A stretch of 64,000 bases of DNA from Anaerocolumna sp. AGMB13025 (GCF_029689925.1 NZ_CP121445.1:6444501-6508500), one strand, 5' to 3'. Positions 1-8,601 are shown, counted from the stretch's first letter. Numbers and translations: made by a program. The notes: generated by a model not told the origin, from the sequence alone.

Positions 1-2
1 GG

Positions 3-404
3 GAGGGCGATTTCATTATTGAGTTAATTGATGATTCAGGTGAACTTATCAGCCAGATAGATTTGAGTAAAGTATATAAAGGGAAATTAATTTTCACATC
101 TTCTTTTCAAATAGAATTTGATGATTACAACAAGGATGGGGATCTAGATTTTACCATCGGTCAGTATGCTTCAAGTAATGGCAGAGAGTATACCCTGTTT
201 ACACTAAGAAAAGATGGGAAGATAGAGCTTTTGCCTATTAACGGACATTCTTCTCTCTTTATAAGCAAAACCACAGGATACTACTCAACAAAACTTACTA
301 AGAAAACTGATACTTCTTTTACAATTGAGTATTATGACAATTCGGTGGCTAAGAATATCGAAAATGAATTTGAATGGAATGGAAAAGAATTTATCAAAAA
401 TTAA
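3..404 (+). CDS. Hypothetical protein, C-terminal part (cut by window edge)
   Basis: The reading frame is open from the first full codon of the window to a TAA at 402, so the start lies outside and only the last 133 residues are visible. A TTG at 63 could be mistaken for a start, but the frame upstream of it is open and has no ribosome binding site. The visible part contains a DYNKDGDLDF segment, an Asp-rich loop like those in calcium-binding FG-GAP/VCBS-type repeats, followed by beta-strand-rich sequence. No family can be assigned with confidence. It is the only gene pointing towards the spoVG terminator, and a long palindrome separates the two. Confidence 0.6.
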   Translation, partial: EGDFIIELIDDSGELISQIDLSKVYKGKLIFTSSFQIEFDDYNKDGDLDFTIGQYASSNGREYTLFTLRKDGKIELLPINGHSSLFISKTTGYYSTKLTKKTDTSFTIEYYDNSVAKNIENEFEWNGKEFIKN

Positions 405-603
405 GATGAGGCTATATAATGCAGGTAGCCGTTCTTACCCTAATGCGTATTAAATGAAAAATTCAATGAGTAGAGTTAAATTTAAGCTCTACTTAAAAAA
501 TATGTCTACTATCAACAATCTGTTATGACAAAGCCAAAATCTTTAAGATATATTTATGAAATCTCCTGTATATGTTTCAGTTCGAAGTTCCCTCCGTTGC
601 CAC

Positions 604-867
604 GTCGAAAGTCCTCACAACCTGAAAGCAAGAAGGAGCTGCTGCAAAATTCACAGCATAAATTACTTGGGAGAGAATATGGATTGTATTTTCCGGATAT
701 GTTGTGTAAAGTATGCGCGAATGGCTGCAAGATAGAGAATGCAGCCGCTTATTCGCGCGATCTTTACACAACATATCCGGAAAATACAATCCATATTCTA
801 AGCCCAAGTTCGGAACCTAACCCATTTTGCAGCAGCCCTTCCTCCAACACACCCCCGGACTTTCGAC
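604..867. repeat. Long imperfect palindrome (about 264 bp)
   Basis: The outer arms GTCGAAAGTCC (604-614) and GGACTTTCGAC (857-867) are exact reverse complements. A second matched pair is GCTGCTGCAAAAT (638-650) with its complement at 824-836. The core has 37-bp perfect arms (674-710 and 763-799), then an inner stem of GCGCGAAT and GGCTGCA. Transcribed, it would fold into one long hairpin. The open frames on both strands here are by-products of the symmetry. The 567-bp gene-free stretch 405-971 holds this element and the spoVG terminator and nothing else I can see. Confidence 0.85.
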
Positions 868-900
868 CCCCAAACTCAGCCCCAGGAACCCCAAAATAAA

Positions 901-960
901 GGACAAAAAAATAAGGAGTATCTCAAAACCCCCTATTTAATAGTCTTGAGATACGCCTTA
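901..960 (-). terminator. Rho-independent terminator after spoVG
   Basis: Stem arms 912-926 and 946-960 (TAAGGAGTATCTCAA and its near complement) form a 15-bp hairpin with one mismatch. Read on the minus strand, the stem is followed by seven T residues (905-911). It lies directly after the spoVG stop codon and ends the glgC-glgD-spoVG unit. Confidence 0.85.
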
Positions 961-971
961 TTTATAAAATA

Positions 972-1250
972 CTAGACTTCTTTTTCTTCATATTCCTCGG
1001 CAGCGATTTCATAGCTTTCGAGAATAATTTTTTGAATCTTATCTCTTGTTTCTGAGTTAATCGGATGTGCGATGTCGCGATACTCCCCGTCACCTGCTTT
1101 TCGGCTGGGCATTGCAATGAATAAACCTTTTTCGCCTTCAATTACCTTAATATCATGTACGACGAATTCATTGTCCATTGTAATAGATACTACCGCCTTC
1201 ATCTTTCCTTCTTTGCTCACCTTGCGCACACGCACGTCTGTTATCTGCAT
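972..1250 (-). CDS. spoVG: Septation/sporulation regulator SpoVG
   Basis: This 92-residue protein starts MQITDVRVRKV and has the SpoVG family length and conserved blocks, including a MKAVVSITMDNEFVVHD strand region, a PSRK patch and a HPIN motif. SpoVG is a small nucleic-acid-binding regulator known to affect septation, sporulation and, in several Firmicutes, capsule and virulence genes. An AAAGGGGG ribosome binding site precedes the ATG. It lies 41 bp behind glgD on the same strand and ahead of a strong terminator, so it is probably transcribed at least partly with the glycogen genes. No separate sigma-H promoter is obvious in the 41-bp gap. Confidence 0.95.
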   Translation of the reverse strand: MQITDVRVRKVSKEGKMKAVVSITMDNEFVVHDIKVIEGEKGLFIAMPSRKAGDGEYRDIAHPINSETRDKIQKIILESYEIAAEEYEEKEV

Positions 1251-1291
1251 TGTGTGATCCCCCTTTAATATTATTTATCTAATTGTTTTAG

Positions 1292-2413
1292 TTAAAGTAT
1301 ATACCTTTCATTTTTTTCTACTACTATTCTAACATTATCCGGTTCACCGATATGGGTTGTATTATTCCTTATAGTGTCCCGGCTTTCTACTATGCAGTTT
1401 TCTATATAAGTGTTGTCCCCAATGTATACATCATTTAGAATGATGGAATTCTTAATGGTACAGTGATTGCCTATATAAACTTTTTTAAACACAATAGAAT
1501 TTTCAACTACCCCGTTGACAATGCAGCCGCTGGATATTATGCTGTTCTTAACTGAAGATCCCTGATTATACTTTGCTGGTGGTAAGTCATCAATTTTTGA
1601 ATAGATGTCCGGATATTCTTTAAAGAAATAATTTCTTACTTCTTTATCTAAAAAGTCCATATTCGTCTTATAATAAGATTCCACCGTAGCAATATTGCTC
1701 CAGTAGGTATGCATCTCATAGGCATATATTTTCTTAATATTCTTATAGCGAATTAAAATATCCTTTACAAAGTCATAGCGGTCTTCCAAAGCTGACATTT
1801 CCAATAATTCAATTAACAATCTTCTTCTTATTACGTAGACACCGATGGAAACGGTATCCGCAGATGTCTTTAGTGGTTTTTCTTCATAATCTGTTATTCT
1901 TCCATCTTCATTTGTTCTTATAATTCCAAATCTGCTAGCATCCTCCCCTTCTTTCAACTGTTTACTTACCACCGTAATATCTGCTTTTTTGTTAATATGA
2001 TACTCCAGCACTTTATTATAATCCAGCTTATATACACCATCGCCGGATGTAATTACCACATATGGTTCATGACTGTTCTTTAGAAAATTAATATTCTGAT
2101 ACATGGTGTCAGCCGTACCCCGATACCAGAAACTGCTGTCCGCAGTTATCGTAGGAGTAAAAACAAAAAGTCCTCCCTGTTTTCTCCCAAAATCCCACCA
2201 CTTGGATGAATTTAGATGTTCATTTAAGGATCTTGTATTGTATTGTGTAAAGACCGCAACCTTCTGTATATGGGAATTGGTCATGTTGCTTAATGCAAAA
2301 TCGATACAACGATAGCTGCCTGCTACCGGCATGGCAGCTATTGCACGTTTGTTCGACAGTTCCTTCATCTTATTGCTGTTACCACCGGCTAATATAATTC
2401 CAATTGCTCTCAT
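1292..2413 (-). CDS. glgD: GlgD-type regulatory subunit of ADP-glucose pyrophosphorylase
   Basis: The 373-residue protein has a nucleotidyltransferase domain followed by left-handed beta-helix hexapeptide repeats (about residues 290-360, e.g. NSIILNDVYIGDN). The N-terminal signature is degenerate: AGGNSNKMKEL stands where GlgC has AGGQGSRLG, as expected for GlgD, the partner that modulates GlgC in Firmicutes. The predicted role is in the ADP-glucose-forming step of glycogen synthesis. The ATG overlaps the glgC TGA by 4 bp, implying translational coupling and a fixed subunit ratio. Confidence 0.93.
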   Translation of the reverse strand: MRAIGIILAGGNSNKMKELSNKRAIAAMPVAGSYRCIDFALSNMTNSHIQKVAVFTQYNTRSLNEHLNSSKWWDFGRKQGGLFVFTPTITADSSFWYRGTADTMYQNINFLKNSHEPYVVITSGDGVYKLDYNKVLEYHINKKADITVVSKQLKEGEDASRFGIIRTNEDGRITDYEEKPLKTSADTVSIGVYVIRRRLLIELLEMSALEDRYDFVKDILIRYKNIKKIYAYEMHTYWSNIATVESYYKTNMDFLDKEVRNYFFKEYPDIYSKIDDLPPAKYNQGSSVKNSIISSGCIVNGVVENSIVFKKVYIGNHCTIKNSIILNDVYIGDNTYIENCIVESRDTIRNNTTHIGEPDNVRIVVEKNERYIL

Positions 2414-3684
2414 CGCTTACCACCTGCCTTAATCAATGTCTCACCACCGGCTAAATAACCGTCTGTGTAGTCCTCCATCGTGGTTGTTCCAGAAATTGCC
2501 GTATTTTTACCAATTTTAACATGTGAGGGTATGACAGATTTCTCTGCTATGGTTACAAGTCCAAAGGAATAGATATTCGGTTCCTTCTTATTTGGTACTT
2601 CCTCACCAATGCCAAGTTCTGAATAAGCTCCGACTTTAGCACCCTCTGCAATTATGGCTTTTAAAACGACTGCTCCGTCTTCAATCACGGCATCTTTCAT
2701 TATAATGGAATCACGTACCACAGCGCCGGTTCCAATATAGGCTCCGGAACCAATAACGGAATTATGGACTTCTCCGTATATTTCTGCACCTTCACCAATT
2801 ATGGCTTTGTTAATGACTGCGGTATCTGCTATGTACTGAGGCAGTATAGTATCACTTTTCGTGTATATTTTCCAGAATTCCTCATATAGATTAAATACGG
2901 GTATCAGATCGATTAATTCCATATTGGATTCCCAATAGGAACCTAAGGTGCCTACATCCTTCCAGTATCCGTTATACTCATAGGCAAATACCCGGTCACC
3001 TCTTTCGTGACAGTAAGGAATTATGTGTTTACCGAAATCACAGCCTTTTTGCTCCGATAAAGTAATTAAAGCTTCCCTTAATACATCCCAGGTAAAGATA
3101 TAAATTCCCATGGAGGCCAGGTTGCTTCTTGGCTTTAAAGGTTTTTCTTCGAATTCCGTGATTCTCCTTTCATCATCTGTAATGACTACTCCGAACCGGC
3201 TGGCTTCTTCTATGGGAACCGGAATCGTTGCCAGGGTAATATCGGCCTTGTGCTGTTTATGGTAATCAAGCATTGCTTCATAATCCATCTTATAGATATG
3301 GTCTCCGCCTAAAATCAACACATACTCTGGATTATAATACTCCATATATTCCAAATTCTGGTAAATCGCGTTGGCGGTACCGGTATACCATTCACTGCTG
3401 TTGTTCTTCTCGTGGGGCGGCAGAATGGATACGCCACCGATATTCCGGTCAAGATCCCAGGGAATACCAATCCCGATATGGGTATTCAGCCTTAAGGGCT
3501 GATATTGGGTCAAAACGCCTACCGTATCTACACCGGAATTAATACAATTACTCAGGGGAAAATCGATTATTCGATACTTTCCTCCAAAAGCCACGGCAGG
3601 TTTTGCAACATTAGAGGTTAGCACTCCCAGTCTTGAACCTTGTCCACCAGCAAGAAGCATAGCAATCATTTCCTTCTTTATCAC
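2410..3684 (-). CDS. glgC: Glucose-1-phosphate adenylyltransferase, catalytic subunit
   Basis: The 424-residue enzyme makes ADP-glucose from glucose-1-phosphate and ATP for glycogen synthesis. The intact nucleotide-binding loop AGGQGSRLG, then KPAVAFGGKYRIIDFPLSN, YTGTANAIYQN and the EEKPLKPRSN sugar-phosphate region are all present, with a C-terminal hexapeptide beta-helix. Translation probably starts at the GTG at 3684, because GAGGTGATT lies just upstream; the internal ATGs lack a well-spaced site. It is the first gene of glgC-glgD-spoVG and has a near-consensus promoter upstream. Confidence 0.95.
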   Translation of the reverse strand: MIKKEMIAMLLAGGQGSRLGVLTSNVAKPAVAFGGKYRIIDFPLSNCINSGVDTVGVLTQYQPLRLNTHIGIGIPWDLDRNIGGVSILPPHEKNNSSEWYTGTANAIYQNLEYMEYYNPEYVLILGGDHIYKMDYEAMLDYHKQHKADITLATIPVPIEEASRFGVVITDDERRITEFEEKPLKPRSNLASMGIYIFTWDVLREALITLSEQKGCDFGKHIIPYCHERGDRVFAYEYNGYWKDVGTLGSYWESNMELIDLIPVFNLYEEFWKIYTKSDTILPQYIADTAVINKAIIGEGAEIYGEVHNSVIGSGAYIGTGAVVRDSIIMKDAVIEDGAVVLKAIIAEGAKVGAYSELGIGEEVPNKKEPNIYSFGLVTIAEKSVIPSHVKIGKNTAISGTTTMEDYTDGYLAGGETLIKAGGKR

Positions 3685-3715
3685 GCAATCACCTCATATT
3701 GTTTATTTTGACACC

Positions 3716-3744
3716 ATTATACCATTCTTTTACATAAATGTGAA
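3716..3744 (-). promoter_or_regulatory. Sigma-A-type promoter of glgC-glgD-spoVG
   Basis: On the minus strand, TTCACA (3744-3739), a 17-bp spacer and TATAAT (3721-3716) form a near-consensus promoter about 32 bp upstream of the glgC start. The rest of the 447-bp glgC/murC divergent region (3685-4131) is AT-rich, with the murC promoter and a small inverted repeat around 4040-4063. Confidence 0.7.
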
Positions 3745-3972
3745 TAAATTTTACAAATATTTTAAAACAAATTATTCTTTTTTTAGCATTATACCTAATT
3801 AAATTAAGTTTTTACTTAAAAAAATAATTCGTTACTTTGAATGTCTTATTTTTCCAATAATGATTATACCAATAAATTAATAAAAATTCAAGTTTCTTCC
3901 AAGTTATATCGATAAAGTCAAGCTGCAATAACCAAATTTTTTCATATCTTGTTGGTATGCCAAAATTTTTAA

Positions 3973-4000
3973 TTGTATTTTTATAGGAAATGATTATAAT
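3973..4000 (+). promoter_or_regulatory. Candidate murC promoter
   Basis: TTGTAT (3973-3978), a 16-bp spacer and a perfect TATAAT (3995-4000) precede murC by about 130 bp. The spacer is one base short of ideal and the -35 box is weak, so this is only a plausible call. Confidence 0.4.
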
Positions 4001-4131
4001 AACTTATAGATACGAAACTTCAAACGAAACTATTATAAATGGCAGATTCTTTTTGGCTGCCACTTAGCATAACACGCAAATTACAATAGTTATTACAAAA
4101 ATAATTAATTAAGAATAGGAAGTGCAATTCT

Positions 4132-5535
4132 ATGTATCATATCAATTTTAGCAATCCCATTAAAGTACACTTTATAGGCATCGGCGGTATCAGCATGAGC
4201 GGTCTTGCCGAACTTTTACATACGATAGGTTTTACCGTAGCCGGCTCTGATGCGAAAAAGAGTAAAATCACCGAGCATCTTGAGTCTTTGGGTATCCAAG
4301 TGTTTTATGGACAGCGTGCAGCAAATATTACAGACGACCTTGACCTTGTGGTCTATACCACTGCAGTTAAGGATTCAAATCCTGAATACCAGGCAGTTAT
4401 AAGTGCAGGGATACCAATCATTGACCGGGCCGAGTTATTAGGACAGGTAATGTTAAATTATTCCGATGCGATTGCCATCTCCGGAACCCACGGTAAGACC
4501 ACCACGACCTCCATGCTCTCCCTTATCTTACTGGAAGCCGGCTTAGACCCTACCATATCGGTAGGCGGAATCTTAGACAATATCGGAGGCAACATCCGAA
4601 TTGGTAAATCGGAACACTTTATTACGGAGGCTTGTGAATATACCAACAGTTTTCTTAAATTTAACCCCACGAAAAGCGTAATTCTAAATGTGGAAGCCGA
4701 ACATCTGGATTTCTTTAAAGACCTTGACGATATCCGGAGTTCTTTCCGTCAATTTGCAGACCGTCTGCCAAGTAATGGTATGTTAGTGATTAACGGAGAT
4801 ATTGAGAATGTTTCTTACTTTACAAAGGATCTTCCCTGTTCTTTCATGACTTACAGCATTAATGAGTCCGTGGATCCGATTCCCGGTGCTGCCGCCCACT
4901 ACACCGCTGCTAATATTGAATATAATAAGTTAGGTCACGGTCACTATGACTTACTGGAGAATGGCGAGTTCTTAACTCATATTGAGCTAAACGTAATTGG
5001 GGTTCACAATGTATCCAACTCCCTTCCTGCCATAGCACTGGCAAGAAGCTTAGATATATCCTTAGAGGTCATTCAGAGGGCTCTCTCCGCTTTTACCGGT
5101 ACGGAACGCCGCTTTCAATATAAAGGTGAAATCGGAGGCGTGACCATTATTGACGATTATGCACATCACCCGACGGAAGTTGTAGCCACTTTGACGGCTG
5201 CCAAAAATTATCCTCACAAAACTACCTGGTGCGTCTTCCAGCCCCATACCTATACCAGAACCAAAGCCTTCTTAAAAGAGTTTGCAAAAGCCCTTTCTCT
5301 TGCGGATAAAATTGTTCTGGCCGATATCTATGCCGCCAGAGAAGTCAATCCAGGGGATATTTCTTCTAAGGATTTACAGGCAGAACTAATCAAAATTGGT
5401 AAGGATGCATACTATCTTCAAAGTTTTGATGAGATTGAAAATTTTTTATTACAAAATTGTAATAACGGTGACCTGTTGATAACTATGGGCGCCGGAGACG
5501 TTGTAACCATAGGAGAAGCACTCTTAGGAATATAG
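4132..5535 (+). CDS. murC: UDP-N-acetylmuramate--L-alanine ligase
   Basis: The 467-residue Mur ligase adds L-alanine to UDP-MurNAc in cytoplasmic peptidoglycan precursor synthesis. A Rossmann-like N-terminal domain (HFIGIGGISMSGLAELL) is followed by the Mur ATP-binding loop GTHGKTTTTSM (about residues 119-129), a central domain with ITEACEY, and the C-terminal domain with DDYAHHPTE and FQPHTYTRT. AGGAAG lies 11 bp before the ATG. It stands alone on the plus strand and ends at a hairpin terminator that overlaps DnaA-box-like sequence. Confidence 0.96.
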   Translation: MYHINFSNPIKVHFIGIGGISMSGLAELLHTIGFTVAGSDAKKSKITEHLESLGIQVFYGQRAANITDDLDLVVYTTAVKDSNPEYQAVISAGIPIIDRAELLGQVMLNYSDAIAISGTHGKTTTTSMLSLILLEAGLDPTISVGGILDNIGGNIRIGKSEHFITEACEYTNSFLKFNPTKSVILNVEAEHLDFFKDLDDIRSSFRQFADRLPSNGMLVINGDIENVSYFTKDLPCSFMTYSINESVDPIPGAAAHYTAANIEYNKLGHGHYDLLENGEFLTHIELNVIGVHNVSNSLPAIALARSLDISLEVIQRALSAFTGTERRFQYKGEIGGVTIIDDYAHHPTEVVATLTAAKNYPHKTTWCVFQPHTYTRTKAFLKEFAKALSLADKIVLADIYAAREVNPGDISSKDLQAELIKIGKDAYYLQSFDEIENFLLQNCNNGDLLITMGAGDVVTIGEALLGI

Positions 5536-5596
5536 TTATCCACATTATCCACAACCTTATCAACAATTTACCTGTGATAAGGCTGTGGATTTTTTA
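5536..5596 (+). terminator. murC terminator overlapping DnaA-box-like sequences
   Basis: Arms around 5549-5565 (CCACAACCTTATCAACA) and 5574-5588 (TGTGATAAGGCTGTGG region) pair closely and are followed by ATTTTTTAG, as in a Rho-independent terminator. The same stretch begins with two back-to-back perfect DnaA boxes TTATCCACA (5536-5544, 5545-5553) and contains the one-mismatch box TTATCAACA (5557-5565). It can therefore serve both transcription end and DnaA binding. Confidence 0.7.
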
Positions 5597-5702
5597 GTTC
5601 ACATAATGATTTTCTACAGTGCTGGAATATGCAAGGAAGAAATATTGATTTTTATTGATTTCTACGTATTATTACATTTTTTTACATTTTTCTTAAACAG
5701 TC

Positions 5703-5729
5703 TTATCCACACTATCCACACTATCCACA
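5703..5729 (+). promoter_or_regulatory. Tandem DnaA-box cluster upstream of dnaD-like gene
   Basis: Three 9-mers follow each other without gaps: TTATCCACA (5703-5711), CTATCCACA (5712-5720) and CTATCCACA (5721-5729). The first is the consensus DnaA box and the others differ at the first base. With the boxes at 5536-5565 this gives five or six DnaA-box-like sites within 200 bp upstream of two primosome genes. The site is probably regulatory or titrating rather than an origin, since no dnaA, dnaN or rpmH genes are near. Confidence 0.75.
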
Positions 5730-5783
5730 TTCAGATTTATTCGGACATCCCTTGGAAAATGCCCTATTTCCTTATATTCTTAC

Positions 5784-5795
5784 CTGTGATATAAT
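5784..5795 (+). promoter_or_regulatory. Extended -10 promoter of dnaD-like gene
   Basis: TGATATAAT (5787-5795) is an extended -10 element with a perfect TATAAT. There is no convincing -35 box at the correct distance. It lies about 60 bp downstream of the tandem DnaA boxes and 33 bp before the chosen start codon, so DnaA bound at the boxes could influence it. Confidence 0.5.
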
Positions 5796-5828
5796 GGCAG
5801 GACAAAGGAAGATGTGAGGTTAAATTAT

Positions 5829-7151
5829 ATGAGTACGATTATATTAAATTCCAACAGTGTTTCAGATACTACCATGATACCGAATCTGTTTATCGATCAT
5901 TTTATGCCTTCTGCCAATGGTTCTTATGTGAAGGTATATCTGTATCTGCTTCGGTGTATTAACTGCACCACGGATGCCCAGATTACAATCTCCTCCATAG
6001 CCGACAGACTAGATGATACGGAAAAGGATATTACCCGGGCTTTGTGTTATTGGGAAAAAGTGAATTTAATATCCCTTGTAAGAAATACCGACAATGACAT
6101 TATATCAATTACTATAAATGACATATACGCCCTGAAACGTGCTGGAGAATATACGGCAGAAGAAGCTGCTCTGTCAATTTCCGGTGTTTCAAGTGGTTTA
6201 GGCGCTGCTGCAACTGTTTCCGGTGCCTCAAGTGGCTTAGGCACTGCTGCAACTGTTTCTGGTGCCTCAAGTGGTTTGGCGGTTGTTTCTGGTGCCTCGG
6301 GTGATTTGGGTGCTGCTGCCGTTCCCAATGATTCCAGCAGTTTAGGTGCTTCATCTAATGGTTCAAATGGTTCTCAAACTTCAACTGATTTCCCTGTCTA
6401 TGCCGGCGGGTCTATCGAACAACCGGAAGGTAAGGAAACCCCTGGGGAGCGGAACTTTGAAAAGCCTACTTATTCCGAAGCCCAAATCAAACAGCTTACG
6501 AATACCGATGAAGTAAAATGGCTGCTAAACATTATTGAAATTTATTTAGACCGGCTGATTAAACCCATGGATCTTCAGTTAATCCTTTACTTATACGAAA
6601 GCGTAGGGTTCTCAGCAGAACTGATTATGTACCTTTACGAATACTGTGTCTCCAAGAATAAGAAAAATCCCTCCTACATCGAAGCAGTCGCTATGTCCTG
6701 GGCGGAAGAAGGTGTGGATACGGTGGAAAAGGCAGAAGCTGCTACTGCTCTTTATAACAGTAACTACAATGCAGTGAATAAAGCCTTTGGATTAAACCGT
6801 GCTCCCGGACAGGTGGAAAAACAGTTTATCAACAAATGGCTCAATAAATTTGGGTTTACGATTGAAATCATTGTTGAAGCCTGCAACCGAACCATCTTAC
6901 AGACTCAGAAACCCGACTTTAAGTATGCCGATAAGATACTGGAGAACTGGCATAAGAAGGGTGTAAAAGAGTTTGGCCAGATTTCTAAACTGGATGAAGA
7001 GCATTCTAGAATCGCAGCCATGAAGGCAAATAATAAAACGGCAGCTCCGCAGAAGCCGGCAGCAAACAATCGATTTAATGCATTTCCCCAGAGGACTTAT
7101 ACCGATGAGGATTACTCTTCCATGGAACAAAGATTATTACATAAGCAATAA
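5829..7151 (+). CDS. DnaD domain protein (replication primosome component)
   Basis: The 440-residue protein has an N-terminal winged-helix part (IDHFMPSANGSYVKVYLYLLRC, about residues 15-110) and two C-terminal DnaD/DnaB2-type helical domains (about 215-290 and 315-390). It is expected to act with the helicase loader encoded next. A GTG at 5814 is in frame, but GTGAGG at 5814-5819 is a well-spaced ribosome binding site for the ATG at 5829, which also matches how the family starts (MSTIIL). The two parts are joined by a low-complexity linker of roughly 60 residues containing near-repeats of TVSGASSGLG, encoded by about 36-bp DNA repeats (6177-6350). The linker is probably disordered and variable in length. 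Confidence 0.88.
   Translation: MSTIILNSNSVSDTTMIPNLFIDHFMPSANGSYVKVYLYLLRCINCTTDAQITISSIADRLDDTEKDITRALCYWEKVNLISLVRNTDNDIISITINDIYALKRAGEYTAEEAALSISGVSSGLGAAATVSGASSGLGTAATVSGASSGLAVVSGASGDLGAAAVPNDSSSLGASSNGSNGSQTSTDFPVYAGGSIEQPEGKETPGERNFEKPTYSEAQIKQLTNTDEVKWLLNIIEIYLDRLIKPMDLQLILYLYESVGFSAELIMYLYEYCVSKNKKNPSYIEAVAMSWAEEGVDTVEKAEAATALYNSNYNAVNKAFGLNRAPGQVEKQFINKWLNKFGFTIEIIVEACNRTILQTQKPDFKYADKILENWHKKGVKEFGQISKLDEEHSRIAAMKANNKTAAPQKPAANNRFNAFPQRTYTDEDYSSMEQRLLHKQ
6177..6350 (+). repeat. In-frame tandem repeat in the DnaD linker
   Basis: Units of roughly 36 bp encode successive GVSSGLGAAATV, GASSGLGTAATV and GASSGLAVV-like segments, then decay into GASGDLGAAAV and SSSLGASS. The repeats keep the frame and lie between the winged-helix and DnaD domains, so copy number can change without breaking the protein. 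The symmetry also leaves long open frames on the opposite strand, which I do not regard as genes. Confidence 0.75.
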
Positions 7152-7338
7152 GTTACAGGTGTTACCAGATTGACATAGTTACCGCCTGGCAGTTTGTACT
7201 CTTTAACAGGTTTAAAACTGCCTTTAAATTCAACATTGTCACTAATAGTACTGCTTTGTGTAAATTACATCCTATTCAAAGCCTGAAATTTGTGTTGAGC
7301 CGAGACAGGGTAATGAGTAACAGCGGTTCTGACAACGA

Positions 7339-7367
7339 TTGACTGCAACGAAGTATCCGCGTATATG
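7339..7367 (+). promoter_or_regulatory. Candidate promoter of the helicase-loader gene
   Basis: TTGACT (7339-7344), 17 bp, then TATATG (7362-7367) lie about 120 bp before the dnaC/dnaI-like start. The 335-bp gap 7152-7486 contains no terminator that I can see, so read-through from the dnaD-like gene is also likely. Nothing else in the gap is recognisable. Confidence 0.45.
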
Positions 7368-7486
7368 ACAGGTACGGAATTAAGTGAAATTTATGTAAGG
7401 TAGTATTAGGGCATATCTATAAAATTGTATTTTCGGATATAGCCTTACACAGCCGTTTACTGTTATTAAGGTAAAGGAGAAGTAGC

Positions 7487-8473
7487 ATGGCTTTAAAGAA
7501 TTATCAGTATAATAAGATTTTACGGGAATACGATATGAAACAACTTAAGAATAAGCATGATCTGGATATCCGGACTGAAGAGGTTTACAACGCCATTCCG
7601 GAATTAAAGGAAATTGATGATGCGGTGGTTACCTGTGCGGTGCAGAGTGCAAAGCTTATGTTAATGGGTGATGATAAGCCTTTACCTGCCTTAAAAAAGG
7701 TAACGGAGGAAGCTTCCGAGAAACGAACTGCTTTATTAGTAAAGCATGGGTATCCAGCGGATTATTTGCAGCCTGCTTACCACTGTCCGGACTGTAAGGA
7801 CACCGGTTATATCGGCACAGAGAAGTGCCACTGTTTTAAACAGGCTATTGTAGATATCGTCTATTCCCAGTCTAATATTAAAACAGCCATAACGAGAGAG
7901 AATTTCGAAGTTTTCTCTTATGACTTTTATTCGGAGGATTATGTGGACCCCAGTACCAGGCTTTCTCCCAGGGATAATATCAAGAAGGTTGTGGAGGTTT
8001 CCTGGGATTTTATCCATAAGTTTGACGAAGAATATAATAACCTTTTGTTATACGGCAACACCGGTGTTGGAAAAACCTTTCTTGCCAACTGTATCGCCAG
8101 GGAATTATTAGACCGTGCCCATACGGTTATCTATCTGACCGCGTTTCAGCTCTTTGACATATTAGAAAAAAATAAGTTTGGCAAGGGTGAGGATAATTAT
8201 GAATCCCAGAACCAGTTTGAGTATATATTAGACTGTGACCTGTTAATTATTGACGACTTAGGTACAGAGCTTAATAATTCCTTTGTCAATGTCCAGTTAT
8301 ATCTGTGTATTAATGAACGTTTCCTAAGACGGAAGGCAACGATTATATCTACCAATCTGTCCCTGGATAATATTAACACCATATACAGTGAGCGGGTATT
8401 TTCAAGAATTGCCAGTAATTATTCCCTGCTTAAAATTGTAGGTGACGATATTCGTCTTAAAAAGTTATTTTAA
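7487..8473 (+). CDS. DnaC/DnaI-like replicative helicase loader
   Basis: The 328-residue AAA+ ATPase has an N-terminal region with a Cys cluster (CPDCKDTGYIG, then KCHC, about residues 98-114) like the zinc-binding domain of DnaI-type loaders. It is followed by Walker A GNTGVGKTF (about 188-196) and Walker B LLIIDDLGTE (about 250-259), then an arginine-finger region near SERVFSRI. It is expected to load the DnaB-type helicase together with the DnaD-like protein encoded upstream. The ribosome binding site AAGGAGAAG precedes the ATG. Gene order dnaD-dnaC/I is usual in this lineage. Confidence 0.92.
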   Translation: MALKNYQYNKILREYDMKQLKNKHDLDIRTEEVYNAIPELKEIDDAVVTCAVQSAKLMLMGDDKPLPALKKVTEEASEKRTALLVKHGYPADYLQPAYHCPDCKDTGYIGTEKCHCFKQAIVDIVYSQSNIKTAITRENFEVFSYDFYSEDYVDPSTRLSPRDNIKKVVEVSWDFIHKFDEEYNNLLLYGNTGVGKTFLANCIARELLDRAHTVIYLTAFQLFDILEKNKFGKGEDNYESQNQFEYILDCDLLIIDDLGTELNNSFVNVQLYLCINERFLRRKATIISTNLSLDNINTIYSERVFSRIASNYSLLKIVGDDIRLKKLF

Positions 8474-8572
8474 CCTGCAAGAAGCGTGTTATTGCTCACT
8501 TCACAGCTGTTTTTGATGTGGGTAGAAGCAACCGTCTGCAAATTTTTCTAGGTCAGGTTTACTATTTTAGCC

Positions 8573-8601
8573 TTGACTAAATAAATGGTTAATGGTATAA
8601 C
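8573..8601 (+). promoter_or_regulatory. Sigma-A-type promoter of prs
   Basis: TTGACT (8573-8578), a 17-bp spacer and TATAAC (8596-8601) give a strong promoter about 80 bp upstream of the prs start codon. Confidence 0.7.

Noticed and set aside
525..899. Open frames on both strands (plus 525-899, minus 577-807)
   Set aside because: They fall inside the 264-bp palindrome, mirror each other in sequence and have no ribosome binding site.
5536..5729. Chromosome origin oriC
   Set aside because: DnaA boxes are present but dnaA, dnaN, rpmH and an AT-rich unwinding element are not beside them.
5585..5794. Plus-strand 69-codon frame between murC and the dnaD-like gene
   Set aside because: It runs through the DnaA-box region and a promoter, is Phe/Ile-rich by AT bias and lacks a ribosome binding site.
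6047..6354. Two minus-strand frames opposite the DnaD linker
   Set aside because: They arise from the 36-bp repeat and have no start signals.
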